54,331 bases of DNA from Candidatus Bathyarchaeota archaeon (GTDB taxonomy: Archaea > Thermoproteota > Bathyarchaeia > Bathyarchaeales > Bathycorpusculaceae). Positions 15,931 through 24,510 of this stretch are shown one piece after another (position 1 is the stretch's first letter; the number at the start of each line of letters is the position of its first letter). A program made the position numbers and the translations under genes. The DNA lies in the NCBI GenBank assembly GCA_018396705.1, contig JAGTQZ010000007.1:1-54331 (forward strand). The letters are read 5' to 3'. The notes below the pieces were generated by a model. It did not search any database, was not told the origin of the DNA, and worked only from the letters and a program-made list of their open reading frames with translations.

Positions 15931-16832
15931 ACTATGTCTAAGGACATTTTTGTAAACGTAGACGCCTTTATGGTATTTGTCTTAAGCAGCCATGAGCCAT
16001 CGCATGTGGCTGCTGTATTTAAGCTTTTCAAACCCTCGCGGCAAGTAGCAAACTTTAATCCATGTTTTTTAGCTAGCTTCGCCAAATTCTCTAAAAGCTT
16101 AAGCCTCAGAATTTTCGGCAGGTAAGTGTACCGTCCCAATTTTTCGCCTTTCTCAAAGTAGAGGGGTTTAAGCTTTTCAGAGAGTTTTGGCATAGCTAGG
16201 CTTAGCCGTTGCCAGTTGTCCGCCTTAACCTTATAAGTGGAGGCGGTTATGTGCTTGACACCTATTTCTGCTATGGCTTTAACCAAGGATTCTGGGTTTT
16301 CATTCACGTAGGGGATCACCGGGTCTATGCGTACCGCCACAGGTATATCCTCCGCCAAAAGCCTCTCGGCGGCTTTTAGACGTTCAGCAGGCGTCGGCGC
16401 ATAAGGCTCAAGAATTTTAGCTGTTTCAACATCATCCGTTGTTATTGTTAAAGCCACCATGGAAGGCACCCGCTTTAAAAGGTCTATATCCCTAACCACA
16501 ATGCTGGACTTGGTTATTATCTGGATAAGGCAGTTACACTCGGCCAAAATTTGGATGCAACGTCTCGTCAAACCGGTTTCAGCCTCAACGGTTGGATAAG
16601 GGTCTGATGAATTCGAAATGGAAACTAGCTCGCCTTTTAGTTTAACAGCCTCGCGTTTCAACCGCGGTAGCAAGTCTTTTTTGGGTCTACACTCATAAAA
16701 CCGCGGGATATAGCTGGATGCGTAACAGTAGACGCATCGATGGTCGCAACCAGTGTAAGGATTAAAAGTCAACTTAGGCGGGCATGTGCAAAAAGGCGAA
16801 CGCCAAGGATCAAACCATGTGAGTAAATTCAA
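15927..16832 (-). CDS. Radical SAM protein, SplB-like (second paralogue)
   Basis: The 301-residue protein has FNPYTGCDHRCVYCYASSYI with the three-cysteine Fe-S motif at about residues 29-36, preceded by a further CTCP. SplB-like elements follow: SISNSSDPYPTVEAETGLTR, IITKSSIVVRDIDLL, TITTDD and VRIDPVIPYVNE. The C-terminal third is extended relative to the paralogue at 13754-14497 and contains FATCREGL. The reaction is unknown. It is separated from mscL by about 270 bases and probably has its own promoter. TTG start. Confidence 0.9.
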   Translation of the reverse strand: MNLLTWFDPWRSPFCTCPPKLTFNPYTGCDHRCVYCYASSYIPRFYECRPKKDLLPRLKREAVKLKGELVSISNSSDPYPTVEAETGLTRRCIQILAECNCLIQIITKSSIVVRDIDLLKRVPSMVALTITTDDVETAKILEPYAPTPAERLKAAERLLAEDIPVAVRIDPVIPYVNENPESLVKAIAEIGVKHITASTYKVKADNWQRLSLAMPKLSEKLKPLYFEKGEKLGRYTYLPKILRLKLLENLAKLAKKHGLKFATCREGLKSLNTAATCDGSWLLKTNTIKASTFTKMSLDIV

Positions 16833-16964
16833 TTGCCCTGTTGGCCTCGCTGTTTACTTATCTGAGTTTTGTGTCAAATCTTCTTTGAAAAGCTTTTGTA
16901 AGGCAGGTTGCAAATTGACTTTCTTGAAAGCTTGCGCCGTCTAAACAAAACTCTTTTAAATGGT

Positions 16965-17462
16965 TTAAGATGGTGCTTTTTCCAGCTGTTTTATCAGACG
17001 TCCCTCTCGGTCTATTTCGCCTCTGCGTATTCTTGTTGTAGAGATTGGCGTATGGTTTTCCGATGGAACCATGTCTACAACTATTATGTGGAGGGGTTTA
17101 AGTCCTCGTTTGACTCTCTCTTCATTTATCTTTTTGGCCATAGGTTCAGTTTCTTGACTGACCACCAACGCTTCGAGGCAGCCTTTCCGTAACGTTATTC
17201 CGTAAGCATCGTTCAACGGCATTATCTTCGCTCTTTCCGTAAGACCATGCGCTTTTAGGAAGTTTTCCAGCTCCATCCGTCTCTCTTCGTATGGAGCCAC
17301 AATGTGAGGTTTATTCATTTTAGCTACGAATTCATCTGTGCACAAACCTATCCAAACTTGTTCGCTAACTTCGAACGCCCTTAAAAGCAGCGTTCTGTGT
17401 CCTTTGTGTAGTTCGTCGAAGGTTCCGCCAACTCCTACGATCCTAAACTTTTTGGCCGCCAA
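16965..17462 (-). CDS. coaD: Phosphopantetheine adenylyltransferase, archaeal type
   Basis: Transfers AMP to 4'-phosphopantetheine to make dephospho-CoA. The protein has the nucleotidyltransferase motif GVGGTFDELHKGHRTLL (T/HxGH type) near the N-terminus and STTRIRRGEID (ISSTxxR-like) near the C-terminus, as in the archaeal/eukaryotic PPAT family. The preferred TTG at 17462 lies five bases after GGGG and two bases after the pantoate kinase stop, giving 165 residues; an upstream in-frame ATG at 17489 would overlap the preceding gene. The order ECF component, pantoate kinase, PPAT makes a coenzyme A operon. Confidence 0.92.
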   Translation of the reverse strand: MAAKKFRIVGVGGTFDELHKGHRTLLLRAFEVSEQVWIGLCTDEFVAKMNKPHIVAPYEERRMELENFLKAHGLTERAKIMPLNDAYGITLRKGCLEALVVSQETEPMAKKINEERVKRGLKPLHIIVVDMVPSENHTPISTTRIRRGEIDREGRLIKQLEKAPS

Positions 17463-17464
17463 TC

Positions 17465-18397
17465 TTACCCCAGCAACCTCACTCCGCATAACTCCACGTT
17501 TGCCATGAGAACCTTGTTCTCTGGAAGAATCCGCTTAAAAGCTTGCGCCACTTTTTCAGCGTTTTCTAATGTTGTTAACGCATGGACAGCCTCACCAACC
17601 ATGTTTTGAGCCACACCAATGGCGCCAGCCTCTTCGGCGGCCCTAAAGAGTCTACGAACACGCTCAGTGGCGAAACTAGTTTTTTCGGCGAACTCGCGGC
17701 AACAAACCAAAAAATTCTCCAGCGAAGGCTCAGCCAAAATTTTTTTAAGGGTTTGCCTCCCCCATCTGTTTACGGCTAAACGTTTTTCAGGCGAGGCCAA
17801 AACCTCCTTAGTTGGTATCGCCCCAAAAACTCCAGCTACTATTACGTGATCTGCCGTTATTGGGATTCGATCAATTACGGCCGTTCCCGGTGCACCGGGC
17901 TCGATGGTGACGACGCAGCCTCCGCCAATAGTCAATGGTGCTACCGTACCTAAACCAGTTTTGCATCGTATTTCCGCCATGTGAGCTATTTTGCCAAGCT
18001 GATTCAAGGTTAGCTTTAAATTCAAGGCCTTGGAGAGGGCTAATGCAGTTGTTATGGCGCCTCCAGCGCTTGTGCCAAAACCAGCTCCTATTGGAACATC
18101 AATCCAATGCTTAACTTCAACACAATGGTTTTCACCAGCTTTTTCTAAAAGTGTCTCTACAACGGTTCGCGTGGTTTCAGCTTCAGGAGCAATTCGCCCA
18201 TTGATGTAGATGACTATGTTTGTTTTTTCAGCTTCTGAAACGTTAACTTCTGTAGTTATGCCTTTCTGTAGTCCGAAGCCCCCTCCCCTAGCTCCAATCT
18301 TTTCAAAGTCCGCAATGGGCGTTCCATTCGGTAATGTATCACATATCTCAAAAAAGCTTGAAATTGCTGCTGGACTAAAGGCTTTAGCTGTTTTCAA
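17465..18397 (-). CDS. pok: Pantoate kinase (GHMP superfamily)
   Basis: Phosphorylates pantoate to 4-phosphopantoate, the archaeal route to phosphopantothenate. The protein starts KTAKAFSPAAISSFFEI and carries GARGGGFGLQKG. Its ATP-binding GHMP loop PIGAGFGTSAGGAITTALAL lies near residue 105, and the C-terminal part contains NMVGEAVHAL. A TTG at 18397 gives 310 residues and sits three bases after the previous gene's stop. A longer open frame to 18661 only adds residues overlapping the ECF gene. Direct neighbours are an ECF subunit upstream and PPAT downstream, which strongly supports the pantoate rather than another GHMP kinase assignment. Confidence 0.9.
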   Translation of the reverse strand: MKTAKAFSPAAISSFFEICDTLPNGTPIADFEKIGARGGGFGLQKGITTEVNVSEAEKTNIVIYINGRIAPEAETTRTVVETLLEKAGENHCVEVKHWIDVPIGAGFGTSAGGAITTALALSKALNLKLTLNQLGKIAHMAEIRCKTGLGTVAPLTIGGGCVVTIEPGAPGTAVIDRIPITADHVIVAGVFGAIPTKEVLASPEKRLAVNRWGRQTLKKILAEPSLENFLVCCREFAEKTSFATERVRRLFRAAEEAGAIGVAQNMVGEAVHALTTLENAEKVAQAFKRILPENKVLMANVELCGVRLLG

Positions 18398-18399
18398 TT

Positions 18400-19158
18400 T
18401 TATTCGCTCTTTATGTTGCGGGTTAAAGATGGGAAAGCATTGCGGCAAGCCTTGATAATGGGCGGTCCAAGAAGGAGGACAAAGGGGATTTCCGTGGCGA
18501 AAGTCCAAACAAAGATTAGCGACATAAACTCTGGTGGGAGAGGTGCCTTGAAATAGCCTCCCGGGCTCCAAAAGACTTGGCTGTACCCCCAAACAACCAA
18601 AGCGATTATTAGACTGGCAACTCCCAACCCGATAATAGAGCCGACCGTATAGCTTCTCCATTCAGGCCAACGTTTTACGACAACTACCATTATGACTATA
18701 CTTGCAATAACAGCCGCTGTAAAGACGATGAGGCTTATGTAGGCGGGCCAACCTGTGAAGAGCTCAGACTCTGCTGGCAACAGAACAGTGGGCAAGAGTA
18801 AACCCGCCACTATTGTAACGCTGCCTACAAACATGCTTGTGCCAACTTTTTTCAAGGTTAGGTTTGTGCGGGCGAAATAGCCAATTAAAAAGCCGCCTGC
18901 AAAATTGGCAGTAACGCCTGCTGAAAGGCTTAACAAGGCATCTCCGTGGAAAAGCATGTCACGAATAAATATGCCTATAGCTGCGCCGGTTCCGCCAACC
19001 CATGGCCCAAAGAGAACTGAGAAAACCGCCGGTATAACGGCTGCTGGCCAGAAGGCGACCCCTCCAAAAGTTATGCCTAAATCTGTTAAACGACCTATTA
19101 GGGCGTATAAGCCTGCACAGATCCCGGCCATCGCCACGTCCAACACTCGAACCTTCAT
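18400..19158 (-). CDS. ECF-type transporter substrate-binding (S) component, possible CoA-precursor uptake
   Basis: The 252-residue hydrophobic protein has about six to seven membrane segments and an N-terminus (LDVAMAGICAGLYALIGRL) and GGVAFWPAAVIPAVFSVLFG typical of ECF S components. These bind vitamins and work with shared energising A/A'/T subunits, none of which are in the window. The position at the head of an operon with pantoate kinase and PPAT suggests the ligand is pantoate, pantothenate or a related CoA precursor (inference). I chose the ATG at 19158 because GAGG precedes it by nine bases. Confidence 0.78.
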   Translation of the reverse strand: MKVRVLDVAMAGICAGLYALIGRLTDLGITFGGVAFWPAAVIPAVFSVLFGPWVGGTGAAIGIFIRDMLFHGDALLSLSAGVTANFAGGFLIGYFARTNLTLKKVGTSMFVGSVTIVAGLLLPTVLLPAESELFTGWPAYISLIVFTAAVIASIVIMVVVVKRWPEWRSYTVGSIIGLGVASLIIALVVWGYSQVFWSPGGYFKAPLPPEFMSLIFVWTFATEIPFVLLLGPPIIKACRNAFPSLTRNIKSE

Positions 19159-19263
19159 TGTTCTATTCCTCAAGCGAATGCTAACAAAACTTTTCTAAAT
19201 AAAAATTTCCTATGAATTCTTTAAACATGTTTAAACTTTAGTTCGTGTTGAACTGTTGAACAG

Positions 19264-19300
19264 TTATGTGTAGCTCTGTTCTACGCACAAACCATCATAT
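19264..19300 (+). promoter_or_regulatory. Palindromic element upstream of the pilin gene (copy 1)
   Basis: TGTGTAG (19267-19273), a seven-base spacer, then CTACGCACA (19281-19289) form an inverted repeat. With flanking bases the element is repeated at 19981-20015. A TATA-like stretch (ATATTAAATT, about 19297-19306) follows directly, and the pilin ATG lies 53 bases beyond the inverted repeat. The position just upstream of a TATA box suits an activator or regulator site; an RNA hairpin is the alternative. Confidence 0.6.
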
Positions 19301-19341
19301 TAAATTAATGTTGATTTTTGAACCACGGAGCGAAAGTAAAA

Positions 19342-19911
19342 ATGAAACTCCTAAGGAATAAGAAAGCCCTCAGCACAGTAGTAACTACACTAATAATTCT
19401 AGTGGTTTCAGTGCTGTTGGCAACGGTTGTAACGTTCTACGCCATAAACGTCACAACAACCAGAGTACAAGAAGAAGCCCTATTCCTAACAAAGCCCCAC
19501 CTTTGGGTCAAAAACTCAAGCTACTACTTAGGCGCCATCATGATAATAAACACAGGCGGACGTGACGTCGTCCTCGACAAGATCGCAGTCAGAGGACAAA
19601 CAGTTTCATGGGATTACGTTTTCTACTGTGTGACCAAGGGAGGAATATCTGAGGACTTGCCATTCATAGACAACATAGCTGCTGAAAAAGACATTGGGAT
19701 TAAAGACCCACAAAACCCCAGTAAAAACTTAACGTTATCCGCTGGAAAAGCCAACATGGACTTAACACTGAAGTCTGGATACACCATCATAATTTACATG
19801 AAGAACCCGGACAGCCTCTCTATGAACGACATTGGCTTGACAGTCGGTATAACAGTGTTCACCTCAAACGCTCAATACTACAAGGAAGCCAACGTTGAAG
19901 CAGCCACGTAA
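19342..19911 (+). CDS. Archaeal type IV pilin-like protein
   Basis: The 189-residue protein has a class III signal sequence: a short basic leader (MKLLRNKKA), then LSTVVTTLIILVVSVLLATV, where a prepilin peptidase would cut near KKA|LS. The rest is a beta-rich extracellular head with little charge. It looks like the major filament subunit or a close relative of archaellin/pilin proteins. It has its own promoter and upstream palindrome and a T-rich tract after the stop, so it is probably transcribed apart from the biogenesis operon. The ATG at 19342 follows GGAG; an upstream TTG at 19318 is less likely. Confidence 0.85.
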   Translation: MKLLRNKKALSTVVTTLIILVVSVLLATVVTFYAINVTTTRVQEEALFLTKPHLWVKNSSYYLGAIMIINTGGRDVVLDKIAVRGQTVSWDYVFYCVTKGGISEDLPFIDNIAAEKDIGIKDPQNPSKNLTLSAGKANMDLTLKSGYTIIIYMKNPDSLSMNDIGLTVGITVFTSNAQYYKEANVEAAT

Positions 19912-19927
19912 AATAGCCAGCAACTCC

Positions 19928-19950
19928 CTTTTCTTTTCCTACTTTTTGTT
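19928..19950 (+). terminator. T-rich candidate terminator after the pilin gene
   Basis: A pyrimidine-rich stretch with TTTTCTTTTCC and ACTTTTTG begins 17 bases after the pilin stop, before the second palindrome. It fits an archaeal intrinsic terminator and would separate the abundant pilin message from the biogenesis genes. Confidence 0.35.
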
Positions 19951-19980
19951 TATCATCACTATGGATTTTGAGTCTTTAGC

Positions 19981-20015
19981 TTATGTGTAGTTTTGTTCTA
20001 CACACACCATCTTAT
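19981..20015 (+). promoter_or_regulatory. Palindromic element upstream of the pilus biogenesis operon (copy 2)
   Basis: TGTGTAG (19984-19990), spacer TTTTGTT, then CTACACACA (19998-20006) match copy 1 at 19264-19300 apart from a few substitutions and a two-base gap. The downstream CCATCWTAT is also shared. The next gene starts at 20077. The two copies suggest that pilin and biogenesis genes answer to one regulator. Confidence 0.6.
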
Positions 20016-20076
20016 CTTAACACGTCTGTCAAATGTTTATTATTGGCGGCGGTTTGCAAGAGAGGAGACTGTAAAA

Positions 20077-20916
20077 GTGTCCGTTAAAAGCCTAGGAAAG
20101 CTTGTACATTCAAGAAGGGGCTTGGCTATTCCAGTCACTTATCTACTATTATTTGCTTCGCTTATAGTCATAATATCGGCCACTTACGGGTTTGCCATAG
20201 CCCGCATAAGCGCGGAAGCCGCCCAGCTGAAGGTTTCAGTCGCCAAAAGAAATATGCAAGCTTTGGACGAGGCTATCCGTTTTGTGGCATGGTCTGCAGG
20301 CGTCTCCAAAACCGTTTACATGGAGGATTGTGGATGCTTTTTCCACTCGAGGCCTTTGGCTAAAAACCTAACAATAGCATTGACGGACAGCCAAGCCTTT
20401 TCGCATGTAGTGTTCAACGGTTCCGTTGGGAAAGTCTCGTATGCGCTTGAGGGCTTGGCCGAAAGCCAAGCAGGTCTATTCGTTAGGGGTGACAGCCGAA
20501 CCATAGTGGGACAGGGCGCCTACACTGTCACCCAACTATTCTTTGACTTTGACGAGGAAGGCGAAAAAGCCCAGCAGCTTGCCCTATGCTATAGACCGAT
20601 GGCAACAGTACTGGCGGTTGGCGCAAACGGTGAAGCAAAGCCGCTGAACATTATACGCGTTTACATCATAAGCTTGGGCTGTTCCAGAAACTTTTCGATT
20701 TATGGAAGCTTCCACCTGAAAGTTTCAGTGGTGAACGTTACTTCGGCCGTCATGCGTTTCGAGTTCAACAGTTCGGTTTCCTCTCTTGCCCTTGAAGCTT
20801 CTTCCTATAACGCCAAAACAACGGTTTGGCTGCCGGTGCAAAGTGGTGCGGAGGGCGCTGTTGTAAGCGTTGAAACCTACGTTTGCCACGTAAACGTGCA
20901 GGCGGTGAACCTATAG
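20077..20916 (+). CDS. Pilin-like membrane-anchored surface protein, first gene of the pilus operon
   Basis: The GTG at 20077 lies nine bases after GAGGAG, giving 279 residues. The leader VKSLGKLVHSRRG is followed by LAIPVTYLLLFASLIVIISA, a class III-like signal with a basic Arg-Arg-Gly before the hydrophobic stretch. The remaining 230 residues are a beta-rich extracellular domain with several cysteines (EDCGCFF, LGCSRNF) and N-x-S/T sites. It could be a minor pilin, tip or assembly subunit. It starts a tightly packed seven-gene run whose stops and starts abut or overlap. Confidence 0.75.
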   Translation: MSVKSLGKLVHSRRGLAIPVTYLLLFASLIVIISATYGFAIARISAEAAQLKVSVAKRNMQALDEAIRFVAWSAGVSKTVYMEDCGCFFHSRPLAKNLTIALTDSQAFSHVVFNGSVGKVSYALEGLAESQAGLFVRGDSRTIVGQGAYTVTQLFFDFDEEGEKAQQLALCYRPMATVLAVGANGEAKPLNIIRVYIISLGCSRNFSIYGSFHLKVSVVNVTSAVMRFEFNSSVSSLALEASSYNAKTTVWLPVQSGAEGAVVSVETYVCHVNVQAVNL

Positions 20917-20917
20917 G

Positions 20918-21379
20918 ATGCCAGCCATAACCCCGGGCTACCTCTACACCTTCTTCGCTTTGATCGCCGTGTCCAGCATTCTCTTAGCCTCGTTTATGGA
21001 TTATGCTAACGCCATACGTTTTTCGTCTGAAGTTTGGAAGCTTAGGGACTTGATGGATCATGTGGCGGCTGAAGCCACAGAACTCTTGACCATGGCCCTA
21101 ACCACAAACGTTTCGGCTGAAACATACATTCAAGCGCCAGCCGCTCTAGGCCGCCAACAGTACTGGCTTGCCCTCAGAAATGATTCAGTTAGGGCTTGGC
21201 TGGAAGGCGGCTTTGGAGACACTCCAACCGAAGGCGGTGTGCTTCGCGTCTTTTTGTCCTGCAAGGCGGAGGCTTCAGGCTGTTATGTCAGCGGTTATGG
21301 CGCCATCCATCTGACATGCTTTACAGGCGCCGCAGCTCCTAGAATCGTCATTTCAAGTTTAAGCCAAACTGGATGGTGA
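20918..21379 (+). CDS. Pilus-operon membrane-anchored protein
   Basis: The 153-residue protein has a single N-terminal hydrophobic segment (about 9-28, YLYTFFALIAVSSILLASFM) and an extracellular domain ending ISSLSQTGW. No charged leader precedes the hydrophobic segment, so it is not a canonical prepilin. It starts one base after the previous stop and its own stop overlaps the ATPase start (ATGGTGA). The context suggests a minor pseudopilin or assembly scaffold. No family recognised. Confidence 0.7.
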   Translation: MPAITPGYLYTFFALIAVSSILLASFMDYANAIRFSSEVWKLRDLMDHVAAEATELLTMALTTNVSAETYIQAPAALGRQQYWLALRNDSVRAWLEGGFGDTPTEGGVLRVFLSCKAEASGCYVSGYGAIHLTCFTGAAAPRIVISSLSQTGW

Positions 21380-22983
21380 AATGTTTGAAGTTTAACCTTA
21401 AACTTTGGAAAGGCGGCGAGAAACAAGAAGCCAAAGACACGTTTTGGGAACAAGCTGAGCTAGCGGGTGTGCTTGAAACTCAAAGGTGGAGCGTCCCGGA
21501 GGGCTACGTGGAAGTTGAGTATTATCCGCTTAAGCCGCCCTTCTCCTATGCGGCTATAGTCCAAAAGGAGGAAACCTTGGAATACATGTATGTTCTCGAC
21601 GAGCTTCCCTTGTCAAGGGAGGAACGTGAAGGCTACGCTCGGCTTAGAAATATTTTGGAGTTTGAGCTGCAAGCCCCGGAAGGCGAGGAAACACTTGCAG
21701 AATCTTTCAGGAGGCAGATACCCGCCATTCTCGTCAAACACAAGAAAGTGTTGATAGGTGTATCTCCAGTCGGAGTGCGCAAAATCCTCTATTATCTTGA
21801 AAGAGACATCACAGGCTACGGTAAAATAGACCCCTTAATGTATGACGATTATGTGGAGGATATCAGCTGCAGCGGTGTCGGCAAACCCGTTTACCTTTGG
21901 CATCGGAAATACGAGAACATTAAAACCAACATTGTTTTCCGGGACGAGCAGGAACTTGAAGACTTTGTCATGCGCATTGTCCACAAGTCCGGCAAGCATG
22001 TGAGCATAGCTTATCCAATAGTGGATGTTACGCTTCCGGAAAAACACCGTTTAGCCGTGTCCTTCGGCAGAGAAACCACACCCTACGGAACAGCCTTCAC
22101 AATTCGCAAGTTCCGCAAAGACCCCTTCACCATCATAGACTTAATTGAAAATGAAACCATAAACGAGAGCATAGCAGCCTATCTCTGGCTCTTGATGGAG
22201 AACAAGATGTCCGTGATGATTATTGGAGCTACCGGCGCCGGAAAAACAACAGCCTTAAACGCAATTGCATGCCTTACAAAGCCAAGCTACAAAATCATAT
22301 CCGTAGAAGAGGTTGCTGAAATCAACCTTCCTCATGAAAACTGGACATCCACAATTGCGCGGTCAGGCTTCGGGCCGGAGAGCGAGGGCGAAATAACTTT
22401 ATATGACCTCATCAAGTCAGCGATGCGCCACCGCCCAGACCTCATAATTGTCGGCGAGGTTAGAGGCGAAGAAGCCTATGTGCTGTTTCAAGCGTTGGCC
22501 ACTGGTCACGGTGGACTGTGTACTTTGCACGCTGAGGACGTAGATACAGCTATCAAACGGTTGACCCAGCCGCCTATGAATATTCCTACGTCTATAATTC
22601 CGCTGATGAATTGTGTCATAACAGTCAAACATGTTCGAACACCAGTTTTCCTGGAATCCGAAAGAAGACTTTCCAGCAGAAAGTTCGTTAGCATTACAGA
22701 AATCAAAGATTATAATAGCTATCAAGAAGTTTTCAGTTGGAACCCTTCCACAGACATGTTCTTGGAAAATCTGCAGGAAAGCCATCTTTTAAAGAAGATG
22801 GCTTCAAGTCTTGACATACCTGTGGAAAGACTTTTGGACGAATTGGAATATCGTAAGCGAGTTTTGGCTCACATGGTGGAACATGGCATCCGTGACTACC
22901 TAAGCGTTAACAAAGTCTTGAGCAAATACTACAATAATCCCGAGCTTTTCCAGAGGGAGTTCCTCGAAAAAGGCGGGTGGTGA
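21373..22983 (+). CDS. tadA: Type IV pilus assembly ATPase, TadA/VirB11-like
   Basis: The cytoplasmic secretion ATPase that powers filament assembly. The 536-residue protein has an N-terminal domain (1-260) and a RecA-like core. The core has Walker A GATGAGKTTALNA at about residue 285, an Asp box region (IISVEEVAEINLPHENW), Walker B-like DLIIVGEVRGEEAYVLFQAL at about 355, and the His box GHGGLCTLHAED at about 378. These features place it with archaeal TadA/FlaI-type ATPases. It is followed four bases later by the TadC-like platform gene. The single ATPase argues for an assembly-only or bifunctional motor; no PilT-like retraction ATPase is visible. Confidence 0.95.
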   Translation: MVKCLKFNLKLWKGGEKQEAKDTFWEQAELAGVLETQRWSVPEGYVEVEYYPLKPPFSYAAIVQKEETLEYMYVLDELPLSREEREGYARLRNILEFELQAPEGEETLAESFRRQIPAILVKHKKVLIGVSPVGVRKILYYLERDITGYGKIDPLMYDDYVEDISCSGVGKPVYLWHRKYENIKTNIVFRDEQELEDFVMRIVHKSGKHVSIAYPIVDVTLPEKHRLAVSFGRETTPYGTAFTIRKFRKDPFTIIDLIENETINESIAAYLWLLMENKMSVMIIGATGAGKTTALNAIACLTKPSYKIISVEEVAEINLPHENWTSTIARSGFGPESEGEITLYDLIKSAMRHRPDLIIVGEVRGEEAYVLFQALATGHGGLCTLHAEDVDTAIKRLTQPPMNIPTSIIPLMNCVITVKHVRTPVFLESERRLSSRKFVSITEIKDYNSYQEVFSWNPSTDMFLENLQESHLLKKMASSLDIPVERLLDELEYRKRVLAHMVEHGIRDYLSVNKVLSKYYNNPELFQREFLEKGGW

Positions 22984-22986
22984 AAA

Positions 22987-24495
22987 ATGCAAGCGTCATT
23001 CAAGGGACCGAAGATTTTCGGAGGTTTGTTAAATCGCTTAATGGAGGAGAATACAAGCGAAATAAATCGGGAGCTACCCTTCGCAGCGCTGCTATTCACC
23101 ATTTTGGCAGCAAGCGGAGTCACTCTCTATGAAAGTTGGAAGAAACTCCGCAGCATCGAGCATTTGCCAGTTTTTCAGAAAGAGGCGAAGGAGGTTGTCC
23201 GTCAAGTGGAGGTTTTGGGCTACGATCCGTTGACGGTTATGCAGAAAAGGGCGGAAAAAACCAAGTCAAAGGTTTACCGTGAATTCTTGCTGGGCTATGT
23301 TTCAGCAGTCAGAAGCGGAGGCAACGTCGTAAACTATCTTAGGAGCAAGCTTCGCTCCATTTTCGAGATCCAAAGCGCTGCCGCCCTTCGAAGCATCGAA
23401 AGGCTTGGAACTATTGTGGAGGCTTACGCCGTCATGCTTATTGTGACATTGTGCTCCTACATCCTCTTCATAGTCTTTTCATCTACATCTATATTTGACC
23501 CTATGAGGGCATCGGGTGCTCCAGGGATCTCCACGGAGGTTGTATGCCTCCTCATATTCCTATTAACGCCGTTGATCTCGGTGGTTTTCATGGTCTTTGC
23601 CCACATAGAGCGGAAAAGCAACCTTGTAGGTGTCAAAAAGCCATACCAAGTGGCGGTGGTAACTGCTATAGGCGCTGCAGTTTTCTTGGCGCTTGCTTTT
23701 ACAATGCCTCAACTTAAATATTTGACTGCACCGCAAGTCGCGCCTCTCTTGGTGACGTCTTGTTTACTGGCGATTTCCGTTCCAGCAGCCGGATTTTACA
23801 TAGATATTGCTAGAATAAACAATGCTGCTGAAAACGCTACACCCAGCTTTTTAAGAGACGTGACTGAAGCACGAAAAACTGGTCTTTCACCGGAGAAAAG
23901 CATAATACACGCCGCTGGACGCCCAGGCTACGGCAAATTTTCAGAAGTTTTGGCGCTCATCAAAAGCCAGATGGAGTGGGGTGTCCCATTAAGAAAAATT
24001 TTCGGAAATGTCAAGAGGAAGATTCAAACTTGGCCAGTTCTAGTAAACTTCCTAATTCTTGTTGAAACCATAAAGACTGGTGGAGGTTCCAGTCTAGCCC
24101 TTGAAATATTGACAGAGTATAGCGAAAAACAGAAAGATGTAGAAGTTAATAAGAAAGCTCTATTAAGGCCATATGTGATTTTAGCTTTCATCTGGAGCGT
24201 TTTAATCGCCCTAACAACCACTATGGTGGCTTTGACGGTTTACGCTTTGACTAGTCTTTCGCTTCCAGGGGCAACGCCCACACCATTCTTTGCTTTGCAG
24301 GAGCAGATGAACCTCTTTTCGCTTGGCATATTGCTACAGTGCTGGCTTTCAGGTTTTTTCGTGGGCAAAGTTAACGAGGGCACTTTTGCAGCTGGCTTTA
24401 AATATTCAGCTATGCTTGTCTTGACGGCTCATATTTCCCTCGCGCTTTCCCAAAGCTTGTTGGGAGGCATGCTTGGCTTAGCAATTCAACCATAG
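22987..24495 (+). CDS. tadC: Type IV pilus membrane platform protein, TadC/FlaJ-like
   Basis: The polytopic inner-membrane partner of the assembly ATPase. The 502-residue protein contains two T2SSF-type cytoplasmic helical domains, about 45-140 (EVLGYDPLTVMQKRAEK... GYVSAVRSGGNVVNYLRSKL) and 290-385 (VTEARKTGLSPEKSI... LVETIKTGGGSSLALEIL). These alternate with hydrophobic helices, about three between the domains and four to five after the second. This duplicated layout is the archaeal TadC/FlaJ form. Confidence 0.92.
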   Translation: MQASFKGPKIFGGLLNRLMEENTSEINRELPFAALLFTILAASGVTLYESWKKLRSIEHLPVFQKEAKEVVRQVEVLGYDPLTVMQKRAEKTKSKVYREFLLGYVSAVRSGGNVVNYLRSKLRSIFEIQSAAALRSIERLGTIVEAYAVMLIVTLCSYILFIVFSSTSIFDPMRASGAPGISTEVVCLLIFLLTPLISVVFMVFAHIERKSNLVGVKKPYQVAVVTAIGAAVFLALAFTMPQLKYLTAPQVAPLLVTSCLLAISVPAAGFYIDIARINNAAENATPSFLRDVTEARKTGLSPEKSIIHAAGRPGYGKFSEVLALIKSQMEWGVPLRKIFGNVKRKIQTWPVLVNFLILVETIKTGGGSSLALEILTEYSEKQKDVEVNKKALLRPYVILAFIWSVLIALTTTMVALTVYALTSLSLPGATPTPFFALQEQMNLFSLGILLQCWLSGFFVGKVNEGTFAAGFKYSAMLVLTAHISLALSQSLLGGMLGLAIQP

Positions 24496-24510
24496 ATGGT
24501 GTGAGAGGCT

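Noticed and set aside
18398-18661. N-terminal 88-residue extension of pantoate kinase
   Set aside because: Lies inside the ECF gene and has no family resemblance; the TTG at 18397 fits the family start.
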